Notes under the pieces: generated by a model
What the model was told of the DNA's origin: nothing
The model's input: only the letters and a program-made list of their open reading frames with translations
Database searches by the model: none
Assembly (NCBI GenBank): GCA_029204225.1
Contig: CM055112.1
Location: 21,766,578 to 21,830,577, forward strand
Direction: 5' to 3'
Length of the DNA stretch: 64,000 nt
Origin: Diphasiastrum complanatum
Taxonomy: Eukaryota > Streptophyta > Lycopodiopsida > Lycopodiales > Lycopodiaceae
Shown here: positions 21,840 to 33,492 of the stretch, piece after piece
Position numbering within the stretch: the first letter of the stretch is position 1
Layout: each line of letters opens with the position of its first letter
Made by a program: the position numbers and the translations under genes

Positions 21840-22270
21840 TGCATGAAAGAGGGAAGGAGAAGAGGAGAGGAGTCAAGGAGGAACAGCGAGGGGTCAAGGA
21901 GGGGCAGCAAGGGTAGGGATAGAAGGAGAAGAGGGGGGGGGGATCAGAGATGAACAGTGAGGGGGTAAAAGAGGGGCAGCTAGGGTAGGGAGAGAAGGAG
22001 AAGCGAGGGGGTCAGGGAGAAACAGCAAGGGGGATGAGGGACATCGAGGGTAGGCAAGAGGAGAGGCCAACGTACGGGGAGCAAGCGAGGGACAGCGAGG
22101 GCAGGGGCCAACGTAGGGAGAGCAAGCGAGGGACAGTAAGAGGAGAGACCAGCGTAGGGAGAGGCCAGCGTAGGGAAAGCAAGAGGTGAAGGGGGGGCAG
22201 CAAGAGGAGGGATAGCGAGGGAGGGCATGGATCGAGGTTAAGATGAGCAAGAGAGAGGCCAGTGAAGGAC
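21840..22270 (-). repeat. Purine-rich tandem repeats in the element A leader
   Basis: Plus-strand G/A-rich units such as GGGGCAGCnAGGGTAGGGA and GAGGCCAnCGTAGGGAGAG recur about every 30-50 bp between gag and the 5' LTR. The minus-strand RNA would be C/U-rich. Leucine-rich frames here are compositional. Confidence 0.75.
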
Positions 22271-22322
22271 AACGATGGAGGGTGGAGTTCTTCGAAGAGA
22301 AAAAAATTTGTGCTCAGGAAAG

Positions 22323-22335
22323 TGCTCTGATGCCA
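22323..22335 (-). promoter_or_regulatory. Element A primer-binding site
   Basis: On the minus strand TGGCATCAGAGCA starts directly at the LTR end, one mismatch from the initiator-Met tRNA complement TGGTATCAGAGC. Minus-strand DNA synthesis would start here. Confidence 0.85.
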
Positions 22336-22735
22336 AGTTATGAACGGATCCACGTGTAATCTAGAAAGTAGCATAAAAGCGAGACTTAATCCTAGAAAGT
22401 AAGAAAAGGAGAGACTAAGGAGGCTAAAGGAGAGAGATCCATATCATAAGTTGAGCAATGAAAGTGACATTGGAGCCCTACTTATACCCAACAGGAAGCT
22501 CTAAAAAGGGGTCCAGAGGATAATAGTCAACTGGGAGGGAAATAGTGCGCCCTCCAAAAGGGCCCCCCTCCAAGGTAATATGTCAATAAATGAATAATAG
22601 GGCCCAAGGCCAACCATATAGTCTAAATGTCAGTAAACAATAAAATAAAGGGCCCAAGGCCTGCTTATGCATAAAAAGTAAAGGTAAAGTAAGTGCGACT
22701 GGACATGGCGAATGTAAAGAGCCAAGTCCATAACT
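22336..22735 (-). repeat. Element A 5' LTR
   Basis: 400 bp, starting AGTTATGAACGGATCC and ending CCAAGTCCATAACT on the plus strand. It contains the shared block with TAGTGCGCCCTCC. The target copy GATAC follows at 22736-22740. Confidence 0.95.
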
Positions 22736-22740
22736 GATAC

Positions 22741-24491
22741 GCAATTTTGATATATCAACAAAACCGAAGAGATTGGCAACAATAGGTGAAACTATGTGCG
22801 ACATGGAATAGCAATTTGGATTTTAGGTTGTCTATATCTCAACCTTGTTATGCTTTGATTTGCCAATGGCTTCACGAACCATTTGGGACATGAACATATT
22901 GAAGTCTGTGGGTCTTGATGAGAGTAATTGGTATCCAGGGGGTGGAACACATGGAAGAAAATTACACTAGACGGAGTAAGTACCACCCTATTGTAGTAAG
23001 TACTCATTCTATCTCAAAATTGGCCCGTCTCTATTCCGTCAATTTATGAAACTGCCTCTCTTCTCTGTTACTCTTCGTACAGCTCTTACTTTCGTAAGTA
23101 AATTTCTCGTGGAATTCCAGTTTAGGCCAGAAAAGGCTCTCTCCTATCTTAAAACTTCTCTCTTGTGGAATGCTAACTAGCCTGCTCTTCCACGATCTAC
23201 TGTAGATCATGACCATGGTGTTAGGCAACCCGAGCAATGCTAAACTAGGATAGTTGTGGCAGCGCTACAACAATTGTCATATACCCTGCCTCAGCATCAC
23301 TAGCTATGTTGCTACAACAACATTGATCTGCATCCAGTTTCAGGCTTCAATGACAAATAGCCTCGCTACAGATTATGAAAAAACAAAATTATGTTAGTGG
23401 TAACAGATAGCAGTTTGCTAACCGTGATGCTGGCTGCCCCACCTAGAATTATCAGCTACAGGTCCGTTACCACTAACCAACTCCCTGCCCCACCTCTCAC
23501 ACATTATCTGATTCAGATAGTACAAACGATGGACTGCAGGAATGATATGCAATAATGGCCAAATGCTAGCAAGAAGAGTAGCTTCCACAGAAGGAGTTTG
23601 TAAGGGCAAGAAAACTCTGTTGAAGGGCCAAGCAAGCATACAAAGATGAATTGATATAGAAACTATGCAAGAAAAAATTTCAAAAGCAATATCTTACATG
23701 TCAGTTACAGTGCTAGTGTCATATTCCCTACCAGTAAGGCAGGGCCAAAAATCCATACAAACACATCACACAAAAGGACTATGCAATGTTGTAAACAAGT
23801 TGAAGGTAAAAATTCACCTCAAATTGACATAAAAGAAACATGAATTTGTCCGAATGTCAATGGAAGTAAAGAATAAAGATACATCTTTCTGTGTTAATCT
23901 CTTTCTATATTTTTTATTGTTATTTTTCAAAACAAAAATTACACGATATGCACAAATTTCTACATATGCAGCAACATTTTCACACAAGCCTAAGTAGGAA
24001 AAATGAGCTAAGACAGTTTTATGCACAATTGCTGCCCAATTGCTGTTCCTGTTATCCATTGCTGGTCCATAGAACTATTTTAGCCCATTGCTACCTTAGA
24101 CGACGTATTATTGATCAATCGCTACTCCAGCAAGTCTATCGCTGTGCAATCACTGCATAAAATTTCTGCAATTCACCTATGATAGAGGAAACAGGCTTTC
24201 TTAGAGCTGATTGGTCTACATGACCATGTAGAGTTTTCTAAAACCTTACTGTGCAGTGACCCACAGGTGCAGGTTACCCTGTAGAATATGGTACATGCGC
24301 TTTGCATCTGTTCCATAACAAAATCTTAAAACGAACTCACTCTTTATGAAGCTGGCTGCAAAGCTGGTACTAAGAGATCAGGCAGATGTAAGTGCTGAGA
24401 AGCCTAAATTCAATCAAGGTTTCAGAGCTGATAAATAGGGGAAAAACCCTAATCAGGGGGAGAGTAGCAATAAAAGGAAGGGGGAGGGGGG

Positions 24492-24540
<49 letters not shown>

Positions 24541-25281
24541 CAAACTTTTCAAAATGAAATACTTGCTAATTGATCTCTAACATTATGTAATGATTCCAAC
24601 ATCACATTTAGTCGTTCTCTTGTAACTTGAAAATTTACATCCTGCTCACTGCCGTTTTTCGTATTGTAATCTTTCACCTGCAAAACAGATAACACTACCA
24701 AATGAACAAAATTGATAAAATTGATCCCAGCAGTTCCTAACAGACCAGATCACAGGGCATTAAATCATGACAATAGGAAAGCGTTTGCTTGTCTCTTATC
24801 TTTGAGATCATTGTGAGGAAAGCACAATGTTAGAAGATGAATGAGCAGCAGGAGGTACACAAGCAGAAATTGATCATGCTAGTTGCAAAAAGGATAATAA
24901 AAGACATAAATTGTCACCAAAGAGCACGTAAACAATGTTTGATGGCTCTCCCACAGTGGATTTGCAGTAGTAAAACCACAATCATTAAAAACTGCTAGTA
25001 TGAAAGCATGAAAGATTGAAAGCCCACAGCCATTGCAGCCATATTACAAAATTACCACGTCACCATTTCTAAACACATTAACCGCTGCATAGAGCTTAAG
25101 AGGAAATTAGTGTTAAACTGCCCCAAAGTGCACAAAACCTGGATCACTTGTCAAACTGACTGCATGACAATGAATAAGGATAGCATCAAATAGCACAATA
25201 GCATGATAATCTTTGACTTGAAGTTATTTTGCAAATTGCTCTTTCATTAAGCACCAAGTCCTATAGCAGAGTATTTAGCCT
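22741..25281. other. No gene recognised
   Basis: About 2.5 kb of moderately AT-rich sequence with short frames only. It holds a GA array at 24493-24538. I found no domain, terminal repeat or element boundary. Confidence 0.5.
24493..24538. repeat. (GA)n microsatellite
   Basis: Pure GA run following a poly-G-rich stretch. Confidence 0.95.
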
Positions 25282-25539
25282 TTGCAAGAGGTTACAACCT
25301 TCAAACTGATGACTGCCCTTGGAGTTGCTATATCCTTAGAGGATTCAGAAATAGTATTTTCATTCTTTACATTCCATGTCATCCCCAACAGGCGTGGCAG
25401 TGAGACCTGCATAACATATGTACTTGTAAGACTTGGTGAGAAATTAATGCATTATTCAGATAAAACTATAGTCCACATAAATCAGAGATGTGTAGTAAGC
25501 TTAGCATCTCTTGAGATGAAAATTCTGGATTCTCGTTAG
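25282..25539 (+). other. Short open frame of unknown nature
   Basis: An 85-codon frame (starting MQEVTTFKLMTALGVAISLE) with no recognised domain. It lies 80 bp before the hAT fragment and could be decayed hAT 5' coding sequence. Weak support. Confidence 0.15.
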
Positions 25540-25620
25540 CATGATGAGTGATAAAAAAGGTCAGTCTTCAGCCCTTGGAAGGATGAGTAAAAACAAATAA
25601 TAGTAAGACCATAGAACCAT

Positions 25621-27110
25621 ATGGTAAAAATAGAATTTGATGGTCAATGCTCATTGCAGTTTGTTATAGCTGGGTTTCAAGCAAGCCATCAAGGATGTGG
25701 GCCTCACAATGTTGTGCAAGTCGTTAGTGACAATGCCACAAATTACAAGACCATGGAGGAATTGGTGATGGCAAATCACCCCAAGATTTTGGACTCCGTG
25801 CACTACACACAACCTTGACCTATTGATTAAGGACATTGCCAGATATATTCTCCAGGCTCCTAAAGAAAGTGAACCATCACACTATCCCGCTCACCTAGTA
25901 AAGGACGAAGGTAGGCAATCGATACACAAATGACAATTCTAGTTACTACTAATTATTATTTACAATTCTAGCATCTAAATTCTACTTCTCAAAATCACAA
26001 ATGTCCTCAGACCTTGATGACGCTTTTCCTTGCTCTTCCTTGATACATGTCTTGTTTTTGTCCAGCTCTTCCGGGGGTAAAAGAGGTCCTTGATATTGGA
26101 CGGTTCTTGGGGAGGTTGTCTATCACTAAGAAACAAAAGGTCCTCACAATATATATAGGGTTTGAATATTTGGAGATCCTAAGACCACCTCCACAAGGTT
26201 TGAAATTTGACGTCTCATTCTCAATGCTCAACTTGAGTTTAAGGTTTAGGGTTTAGCGTATCTAGATCGTGCTTTGATGCATCGATGATTGAGCATTGTT
26301 TAAACTTTATGTTCATCTTTGCATTCATATTTATAGTCTTGATGCAGCTCATAAAGGTACACAACACCCTCAAGCAGATGTTTGTTTCCAACTATGTGCA
26401 GAGTGGAGCAGATCGATTGAGTCTTAATCCAAGAGATTTGAGACTATCGTCTTGTCATCGACCTTTTGAGAAAAGACAAGTCATTGTTGAGTTGCAGCCA
26501 CTGCACACTGTTCTGCGGCTCACACTGCGAGCTTTCTCTACGAGTTTATGGATAGGCTGGATGAACAGCTTGATCGTTGCAATCGGCTTACTATCACGAG
26601 GTATAACCACATTCTAATTTCTTTTGTTTCCATTTTACAAAAACCTTGTCGATTGACAACATTCATTTGACGCTAACTATTGATGGTTTGTACCTATTTC
26701 TTAATTTGCACAATTCAAGAGATAGAGACCAAGTGGGAAAACATATGGAACCGGTTTTGTAGGCCTTTAAATGCAGTTGCCCATGTGCTACATCCTTTAT
26801 GGAAGAAATTTAGGCCTTAGCAATTCCATGACAATGAGCTTGAGGATGGGTGGTTTGAATACCTCGACAGGATTGTACCAGATGTTGCAAAACAGCAAGC
26901 CTACAAAGATGAGCTGATGATTTTTTGGAGAGACTGCCTCACATATCAGAGGGCCGTGACATTAGATAGTGTAGACCAGTGTCTTGGTGAAACAACTATG
27001 GACGGTGCAGCCGGTGCAGCCCTAGGCTATCACATATGAGAGTCCTCTCATAGGACTGCACAGCAGCTTGTGAATTATCTCACTATCTCAGGTTCATATT
27101 AGGCCAACTC
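25621..27110 (+). pseudogene. hAT transposase pseudogene 1 (DUF659-type)
   Basis: CGPHNVVQVVSDNATNY is the DUF659 pattern of plant hAT transposases. One base later in frame comes WTPCTTHNLDLLIKDIA, matching WTPCAAHCLDL..EDI. Then 25925-26310 has no similarity and may be a small insertion. After it LMQLIKVHNTLKQMFVSN resumes the RNase H-like fold region, then FLYEFMDRLDEQL in another frame, then KWENIWNRFCRPLNAVAHVL and VPDVAKQQAYKDELMIFW. Repeated frame changes and stops show it is dead. hAT transposases cut and paste DNA. The dimerisation domain was not found. Confidence 0.75.
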
Positions 27111-27133
27111 TATGTATCATCACATCAAATGGT

Positions 27134-27214
27134 GAATGGATTATGGGACTGGATGGTTCCACGGTATTCCGAGAGGAGAGCAGATTTGTCAATTACGTTC
27201 TTTGAATGAGGTGA
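27134..27214 (+). pseudogene. LINE ORF2 C-terminal zinc-binding region, left part
   Basis: MDYGTGWFHGIPRGEQICQL leads into element B's target site. Removing element B and one GGTGA copy continues the frame as RSLNEVKSKEHLIFRCPIYY. The pattern PRxxxICxx...E.EHxIFxCPxYYEI is that of the cysteine-rich end of plant non-LTR retrotransposon ORF2. The second Cys of the expected C-x2-C is an Arg. Confidence 0.5.
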
Positions 27215-27668
27215 AGTTACGGACTACAGGATACAGGCCTACTGGGCTACTCTGCATATATTCCGCAGGCCTCTTTACATTTACAATTGGTTATGTATAT
27301 TTCTGGTTACGCATTTTATATTAGTCATGTACAGGCCCCAGAGCCTTTTTATATGCTTATGACCCGCACTGGGTCCTTTTTTATGACATTGACTGGCCTT
27401 GGGCCCTTATCATATGGTTATATGTGGAGTGGGGGCCCGTAGGAGGGCGCACCACATTTTGCCTCCCTTTACTTTTGAATTCCTATTTTAGGGTTCATTG
27501 GTAGGGTATTTATAGGGGCATTTGTACACTCATTTTTCAGATTATTGATTGGTATTGCTTGGGCTCTTCGTGGGAAAACCTATTGTCTTGTCTATTGCTT
27601 GTAGGGCTTTAGTCTATTACTGTCTTTTATGCTTCATTGATTCAAAACCTGAGATTTTGATCATAACT
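27215..27668 (+). repeat. Element B 5' LTR
   Basis: 454 bp, from AGTTACGGACTACAGG to TTTTGATCATAACT. It contains GGTATTTATAGGGGC near 27511, a probable TATA region (TATTTATAG), and the GGAGGGCGCAC motif shared by the A-D LTRs. It lacks a TTTTCCCTCC segment found in the 3' copy. Confidence 0.95.
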
Positions 27669-27682
27669 TGGTATCAGAGCAC
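27669..27682 (+). promoter_or_regulatory. Element B primer-binding site
   Basis: TGGTATCAGAGCAC begins at the first base after the 5' LTR and is complementary to the 3' end of plant initiator-Met tRNA. Confidence 0.9.
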
Positions 27683-28114
27683 TTTCCTGATTGCTGAATT
27701 TCAGATCTGATTTTCTGATTGGGTGCCCATTTTCCTTGCTGATTTTTCTTTCTTTGCTGAGGGCTTTCGTCTCTTTGCTTCAGCAACATTCAGCACAGTT
27801 TGGAGGAGGACCAACTCCCATCAGAGCATTTTCCTTGGCGGAGCTTTAGCAGATAGTTAGCGGAAGTACTTCCGCTAAATTTGGCGGCTGGAAAAAAAAA
27901 ACATTTGGGCAGATTATTTCCGGCGCACAAGTTCCAAATCCTTTTCCCTCTTTTTTTTTTTTTTTGAATCCTCCATTTGATTCAGGGAGAGGATTCCCAG
28001 CCATCTTTTCAGCAGTGATTGGAGGCTGTCCAGCGCCCTACTTCATCACATTTTTCAGCCATTGTTCCAGCAGAGTTTCAGCCATATTTCAGTTTTGATT
28101 GGGGGCTATTCATC
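27683..28114 (+). other. Element B leader, left of element C
   Basis: Non-coding leader with homopolymer runs (A near 27895, T near 27950). A diverged unit of about 90 bp, CCAGCCAT...TTCAGCA...GATTGGAGG...GTCCAGCGCCC, recurs here and again right of element C at 33911-34000. Confidence 0.6.
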
Positions 28115-28413
28115 AGTTACGAATAGAGCCACAGCTGATCTACAATTAAGCTATGAAAGCATCACATAAGCAAGACTTAACCCTAGAAAGCAGGAAAGAG
28201 AGAGATTAAGGAGGCTAAAGAGAGAGATCAATATCATCAGCTGAATGACAAATGACACAGTTTCCCTACTTATAGCCAAGAGGAAGCCCTAAAAGGAAGC
28301 TTCCAGTGGCTAGGGCCCAACTGGGAGGGATAATAGTGCGCCCTCCAAGAAGGCCCCCACTCTCCAGTAATATGTCCAAATGGCCTAATAATGAATTATA
28401 AGGCCAAAGGCCA
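28115..28413 (-). repeat. Element C 3' LTR, truncated
   Basis: Matches the first 300 bp of the right-hand copy from AGTTACGAATAGAGCC to AATTATAAGGCCAAAGG. It then changes abruptly into integrase C-terminal coding sequence (read from the minus strand). About 105 bp of LTR is missing. Confidence 0.93.
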
Positions 28414-29110
28414 CCAGCAAGTAAAAATGGAAATAACTCTGGAGCAGTAGGAAACTCAGCATCACAAGGAGCGTCATCCTCAATAGCAGCACGTAATAAA
28501 CTGACATGGAATACATCACAGGCGCGTGTGGAAGCAGGAAGCTGTAAGCGATATGTAACTGGATTAAGAACCTCCACAATGCGATAAGGCCCATAATAAC
28601 GTGGTGCAAGCTTCTCAGTAGAAGCATGGCCCTGGACAAAATGATGACGTGCAAACCGTAAGCATAGATAAACCATATCTCCAAGCTGAAACTCAACATG
28701 GCGCCGGTGACGATCAACTGAGGTCTGATAACGCTGCTGAACATGCTGTAAATGAGAACTGGCCCGAGTAATAAGCTCTCGAGCACCTGATAGAAAAGAT
28801 GCAAGTGTAACAGGTGTATCCTCAGGAGGAAGAGGAATGCCAGGTAAAAGAGGTGCATAGCCATGAGATAATAAAAATGGAGAGACACCTGTGCTGGTAC
28901 TAATAGAGCTATTATAGCTATACTCTGCTAAACATAAATGCTAATCCCAATCCTTCCCTGAAGGAGTAACAAAATGGCGTAAATAATCCTCAAGGATCCT
29001 GTTAAGGACCTCAGACTGCCCATCAGAAGTAGAATGATAAGGAAAACCCATAAAAAGCTGAACATCCAAAATACGCATAAGCTCTGTCCAGAATATAGAT
29101 GTAAACTTAC
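28414..29110 (-). pseudogene. Element C integrase C-terminal part, fused to LTR
   Basis: After the frame change the core reads DSKFTSIFWTELMRILDVQL and LEDYLRHFVTPSGKDWD with a TAG at 28941-28943 (shared with element D), then AEYSYNSSISTSTGVSPFLL. The final part LASTEKLAPRYYGPYRIVEV, then FHVSLLRAAIEDDAP, runs without a stop through a deletion into LTR sequence (FPFLLAGGLWPYNSLLGHLD), so the chromodomain is absent. Confidence 0.9.
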
Positions 29111-30561
29111 TATCCCCGATCAAAAAGGATAGTACGAGGAAATCCATGCAGGCGGAAAATCTCTGATAGGAACAAACGTGCACACTGCTCTGCTGTGATA
29201 GTACTGCGAACTGGGATAAAATGTGCCTGTTTCGAGAACCTGTCAACTACCACCATACATGAATCGTGACCACGCTGGGTATGGGGAAGGCCAAGGATAA
29301 AGTCCATAGATATATCAGTCCATTGGCGATGAGGAATAGGCCAACTATGGAGCAAACCAGCAGAATTAGCACGGGAGCACTTATTACGAAGACAAAAAGG
29401 GCAAGTACGAATAAGTATAGCAAGCTCAGATCGAAGAGAGGGCCAATAGAAATGGTCTTTGAGACGAGCATAAGACTTCTGAAAACCAAAGTGACCCCCA
29501 ACAGGAGAGGAATGAGCATCCGACAACAACTGGGAACGGATACCCAAATAACTAGGGATACAAAGAGAATCATAATGATAAAGACGATTGTCAATAATGG
29601 AGTAAACCTGATGAGGACTGGACGAAACAGGTGGGGCAGAACTATAAACATCACGAAAATCAGAACATGTAAGGTATGCTGCAGGTAGGGCATCAAACCA
29701 TGGAGGAATAGTAGAAACGAGTGTATTTAACAAAGCTGGAAGACGAGATAATGCATCAACAGCAGTGTTAGCACGACCAGGACGATACAATATGGAGAAA
29801 TTAAAAGACTGTAAAAACTGCAACCAACGAAATTGACGATCACTAAGGTCACGTTGAGAAAACAGATAACGTAAAGACTGGTGATCAGTAATGATGTCAA
29901 ATGGGACTCGATACAGATAATGACGCCACTTCTTAAGAGCATAGATAATAGCAAGAAGCTCTTTCTCATGCACAGAATAACGTTGCTCATAAGAGCGAAG
30001 ACAACGCGACTCATAAGCAATAATACATTGTGACTGGCGAAGTAAAGCACCCAAACCAACATTACTAGCATCAGTCTCAACAAGAAACTTCTGATCAAAC
30101 TGTGGTAAACACATAACGGCAGCATCAACAACAGCACGACGAAGAGTATCAAACGCTGTCTGACAATCAGGAGTCCACAGAAAAGTACTAGACTTCTTCA
30201 AAAGTGCATGAAGAGGAGCTGCGATAGTGGCAAAATGACGAATTGGACGACGAAGGTGAGTGGCTAACCCAAGAAACATACGAACATGATGAATATCAGT
30301 AGGTATAGGCCAATCCTGGATGGCCTGAACCTTATGAGGGTCCAGACGAATGTGACCATTACAAATAAGAAACCCAAGAAACTCGATCTCAGAAACAGCA
30401 AAAGAACATTTAGCAAATAGCTGGTGGTGTACAAGTAACTGAAAGACCGAGGAAAGATGGGCAACATGCTCAACAAGAGACTGACTAAAAATAAGAATAT
30501 CATCAAAATAAACCAAGACACAATGACCAAGAAGCGGACGTAAGACGTTATTCATCACATT
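29110..30561 (-). pseudogene. Element C RT (catalytic), RNase H and integrase N-terminal part
   Basis: A 482-codon frame continues directly after the RT stop: VMNNVLRPLLGHCVLVYFDD, then FLGLATHLRRPIRHFATIAA, RNase H FLVETDASNVGLGALLRQSQ and HEKELLAIIYALKKWRHYLY. The integrase zinc finger follows (LIRTCPFCLRNKCSRANSAG), then the core SMDFILGL and MVVVDRFSKQAHFIPV. It ends in FDRG and TAG (29110-29112), caused by an extra G in a G run that is also present in element D. Confidence 0.92.
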
Positions 30562-32823
30562 CTAGAACGTAGGAGGGCCATTAGTAACACCAAAAGGAAG
30601 CACACAAAATTCATATAAACCAAGATGAGTACGGAAAGCAGTCTTATGTTCGTCATAAGGGTGCATCCTGATTTGGTAATATCCAGAACGAAGGTCTATC
30701 TTGGAAAAGATTTTAGAGGTACCGAGCTGGTCAAAGAGGTCATCCATGTGTGGAATAGGGTACTGATTACGAATAGTCAACTTATTTAAAGCACGGTAAT
30801 CAATACAAAGGCGTTTGGTACCATCTTTCTTATTAATAAGGAGAACAGGAGCACCAAAAGGGCTGTGACTAGGAACAATGAGACCCTGATCTAACAAGGC
30901 AGTAATATGGAGCTCAAGCTCATCACGCTCAGATCGAGACATACGATAAGGGGGACGGGAGGGAGGAGCAGAACCAGGACGCAAATCAATATGATGGTTC
31001 ACGTCACGTAATGGTGGTAGCGTCGTAGGTTCTGAAAAGACAAAAGCATACTGATGTAATAAGTCAGAAATCACCTGAGGAACAGCTGCTGGTGTAGAAA
31101 CTGGAGGAACTGGTACTACCCGCTGAACACATAATAAGGCAGCACAATGAGCCTTCGGCAGGCTGCCAATAAACTGCTTCCCAGTAATCAACTGGAAGTC
31201 TCCTTGAGAATCAATGCCCACAAGTGAGTGTGTAACTGCATCATGTACAAATGTCAATGTCTGCTGTGTCAAGTCCAGTGTAACGGCTCCAAGAGATGCA
31301 AACCAATCAGCACCAAGGATAAGATCATAACGCTCCATAGGGATAATGTAAAGATCTGCCTGTCCAGAGAAATCTCCAATGCGGTATGGTAAACGCTGAA
31401 ACATCTGAGAACTAGGAAAAGAATGAGAACTGGCAACCTCAACTGTGAGAGGCTGTGAAGCAGGAACAGGTGAAGCACGGATCCGACTAGTGATATAACT
31501 GCTAATGAAAGAATGAGTGCTACCAGTATCAACTAAAGCAATATACTCTCGACCTGTAATACGCACACGTAACCGAATGGAGCGAGGACCAGGACGCCCT
31601 GTCCAAGTAGCATAGGCAAGCTGAGCATGGCAAGTAGCAGGAAGTAAATCAGGGGAAGGCTCAGAGGATAAGTCAGGCTCATCAGTAATATGAATGTAGA
31701 TATCAAATCCATCTGGTGTAGTGCCCTCATGGTAAAAAACAGCAGTAGTAGTAGGGAGAGGCTGGCGGCAATCACGGGCAAGATGGTCAGGACTCTTACA
31801 ACGAAAGCAAAGACGCTTCTGCTGAACATCAGCGAACTCTGCAGACGTGTAACGTCGGACAAAAGCAGGTCGAGGAGTCGGAGGACGAGGAGGCGAAGGG
31901 GCAATGGAGAGAGCTGGAACAGAAGGGGCCGGTGTAGGGGTGAACGTAGCGGGAAAAGATGAAGCAGAAGGACGGGGTCGGGAGAAGCGGGAAGGAAGGG
32001 TGTTAGAGTACTTATGCTGTAAAGTACTGGCAAGAGACATCGCCTCGACAAGTGTGGTAGGACGGAAGGAAGAAACATCATAACGTAAAGCACCACGAAG
32101 CTCAGCAATGTAACGAGAAATAAGCTCAGTGGGCTGTAGATCTGTGAAAAGATAAGAAAGCTCCATAAACTGATCTGTATAAGAAGCAAGATCACTGGTT
32201 TGAGTGAGACTACGGAATGTATCACGTTGGCGGTCAAGCCACTGAGGATCAATCATAGCATGGCGGAGGTCACGGCGAAAAGTATGCCATACATGGAGCC
32301 CTTTCCGATCAGGATCAACTCTATAAACTCGCCACCACGTGGCAGCACGTCCATCTAAATGTAAAGCAGCCAACTGGATCTTCTGAGGATCAGTCTTGGG
32401 GTAAATCTGAAAATATGTGTCAAGCTTAGCAAACCAATTCTCTAATAAGTTCCCGTCGGAGGAACCGGAATAGATAGCAAGCTGTACCCTATCACGAAAG
32501 TCTCGAGCAAAGTGTGGCTCAGGAAGGGGGGGACGAGGAAAGAAACCAGGAGGTGGGTTAGATGGAATGAGCGGTCCACCACCAGGCTGACTAGCAGAAG
32601 AAGATGGAAATCCAAATGGAGGGGGAGTCCCAAATGTAGGAAAAACAGGAGCTTTACCAGGACCATGAGGCTGTAAAGAATCAATTTGTGACTGCATAGT
32701 AGCAAAGCCGGTCATAACTGAATCGAAGCGAAGAACGAGGCCAGAAAGGGTCTCATCCATGCGACGAAACTGATCGGATAAGGTTTCCTAAGTAGTCTCA
32801 CTCGGGGTAGGTGAATGTGCCAT
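30562..32823 (-). pseudogene. Element C Gag-protease-RT (N-terminal part)
   Basis: Gag starts MAHSPTPSETT at 32823 and meets TAG at 32788-32790. A 732-codon frame then runs uninterrupted. It holds the Gag core [20 protein letters not shown], the zinc knuckle [20 protein letters not shown], protease [15 protein letters not shown], and RT fingers [20 protein letters not shown] and [12 protein letters not shown]. It stops at TAG (30562-30564), in place of Gln just before NVMNN and 50 bases before the catalytic YFDD. The same TAG is in element D. Gag, protease and RT lie in one frame, so no gag-pol frameshift signal is needed. Confidence 0.92.
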
Positions 32824-33478
32824 AATGATAGTGGAAGGAATAGACGAAAACTTGAGGGAGCGGACTCTCGTCGTCACCCCAAATTAGCCTATTACAACCA
32901 ATATTATCACAACTGAAAAAAAACAGACAACAATGAACAATGGAGAAGCTGTAAAAATGCGCTGGACAGCCAGGGATACAATGTGAATTTGAAAGAGTAA
33001 ACGGAGTCAGAATTCCTGAAAATGTGGTGGAGAATGAGCGCGCGACAGCCTTTTGAAAAGCTGTAAAAGATGGCTGGAATTGGAGAAAAAAAAAAGGCAA
33101 AAGTGACAAGTTGGGAGTACTGAGGCAGCGATTTACAGGTTGAAGAATTTTAGCTATTTGGAATAGCAAATGATGTCGGAATTGGGTAGTTTTTGGATGA
33201 GGATGGGCGCTGGACAGTCAGGGAACTAACTGTGGAAGATGGCTGCAAACTGGAAAACTATCAGACGAAAGTGATAGGTCGGAAGGCAGGGACAGCGATG
33301 GAAAGGAAGAGGAGGAGCGCTGGGCAGCAAAGAAAAGAGGGGACAAAACAGGGGGAACGCTGGGCAGGAAGGAGCAGCGATGGAACAAGGCTGTCAAAAC
33401 GGTAAAGGAGCTGTAGGAACAGCGATGGAGGAGCAAGGCAAGGTAGCAAAGAAAAAATTCCAGATTGTGCTCAGAAAA
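32824..33478 (-). other. Element C leader
   Basis: Non-coding leader between the primer-binding site and gag. It is closely matched by the element D leader at 42511-43166, which shows the two elements are of one subfamily. Short frames in it are not supported as genes. Confidence 0.7.
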
Positions 33479-33492
33479 GTGCTTTCATACCA

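Larger units (their letters stand above)
18614..22735 (-). mobile_element. Ty3/gypsy element A, internally deleted (4.1 kb)
   Basis: Two LTRs (18614-18988 and 22336-22735) bound the element, flanked by a perfect 5-bp target duplication GATAC (18609-18613 and 22736-22740). LTR ends are AGTTA...TAACT rather than TG...CA. A primer-binding site for initiator-Met tRNA lies next to the 5' LTR and a purine tract next to the 3' LTR. The interior reads gag, then jumps from the zinc knuckle straight to the RNase H-integrase spacer, so protease, reverse transcriptase and RNase H are gone (about 2 kb compared with element C). It cannot move without help. Confidence 0.93.

Noticed and set aside
21894-22374. 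Pro/Leu/Ser-rich minus-strand frames in the element A leader
   Set aside because: They arise from the purine-rich tandem repeats and have no conserved start or domain.
31533-32252. Long leucine-rich frames in other frames of elements B, C and D (also near 43736 and 37730)
   Set aside because: They overlap well-supported Gag, protease, RT and integrase frames and are shadows. Part of the 43736-45061 frame is real only from 44329 onward.
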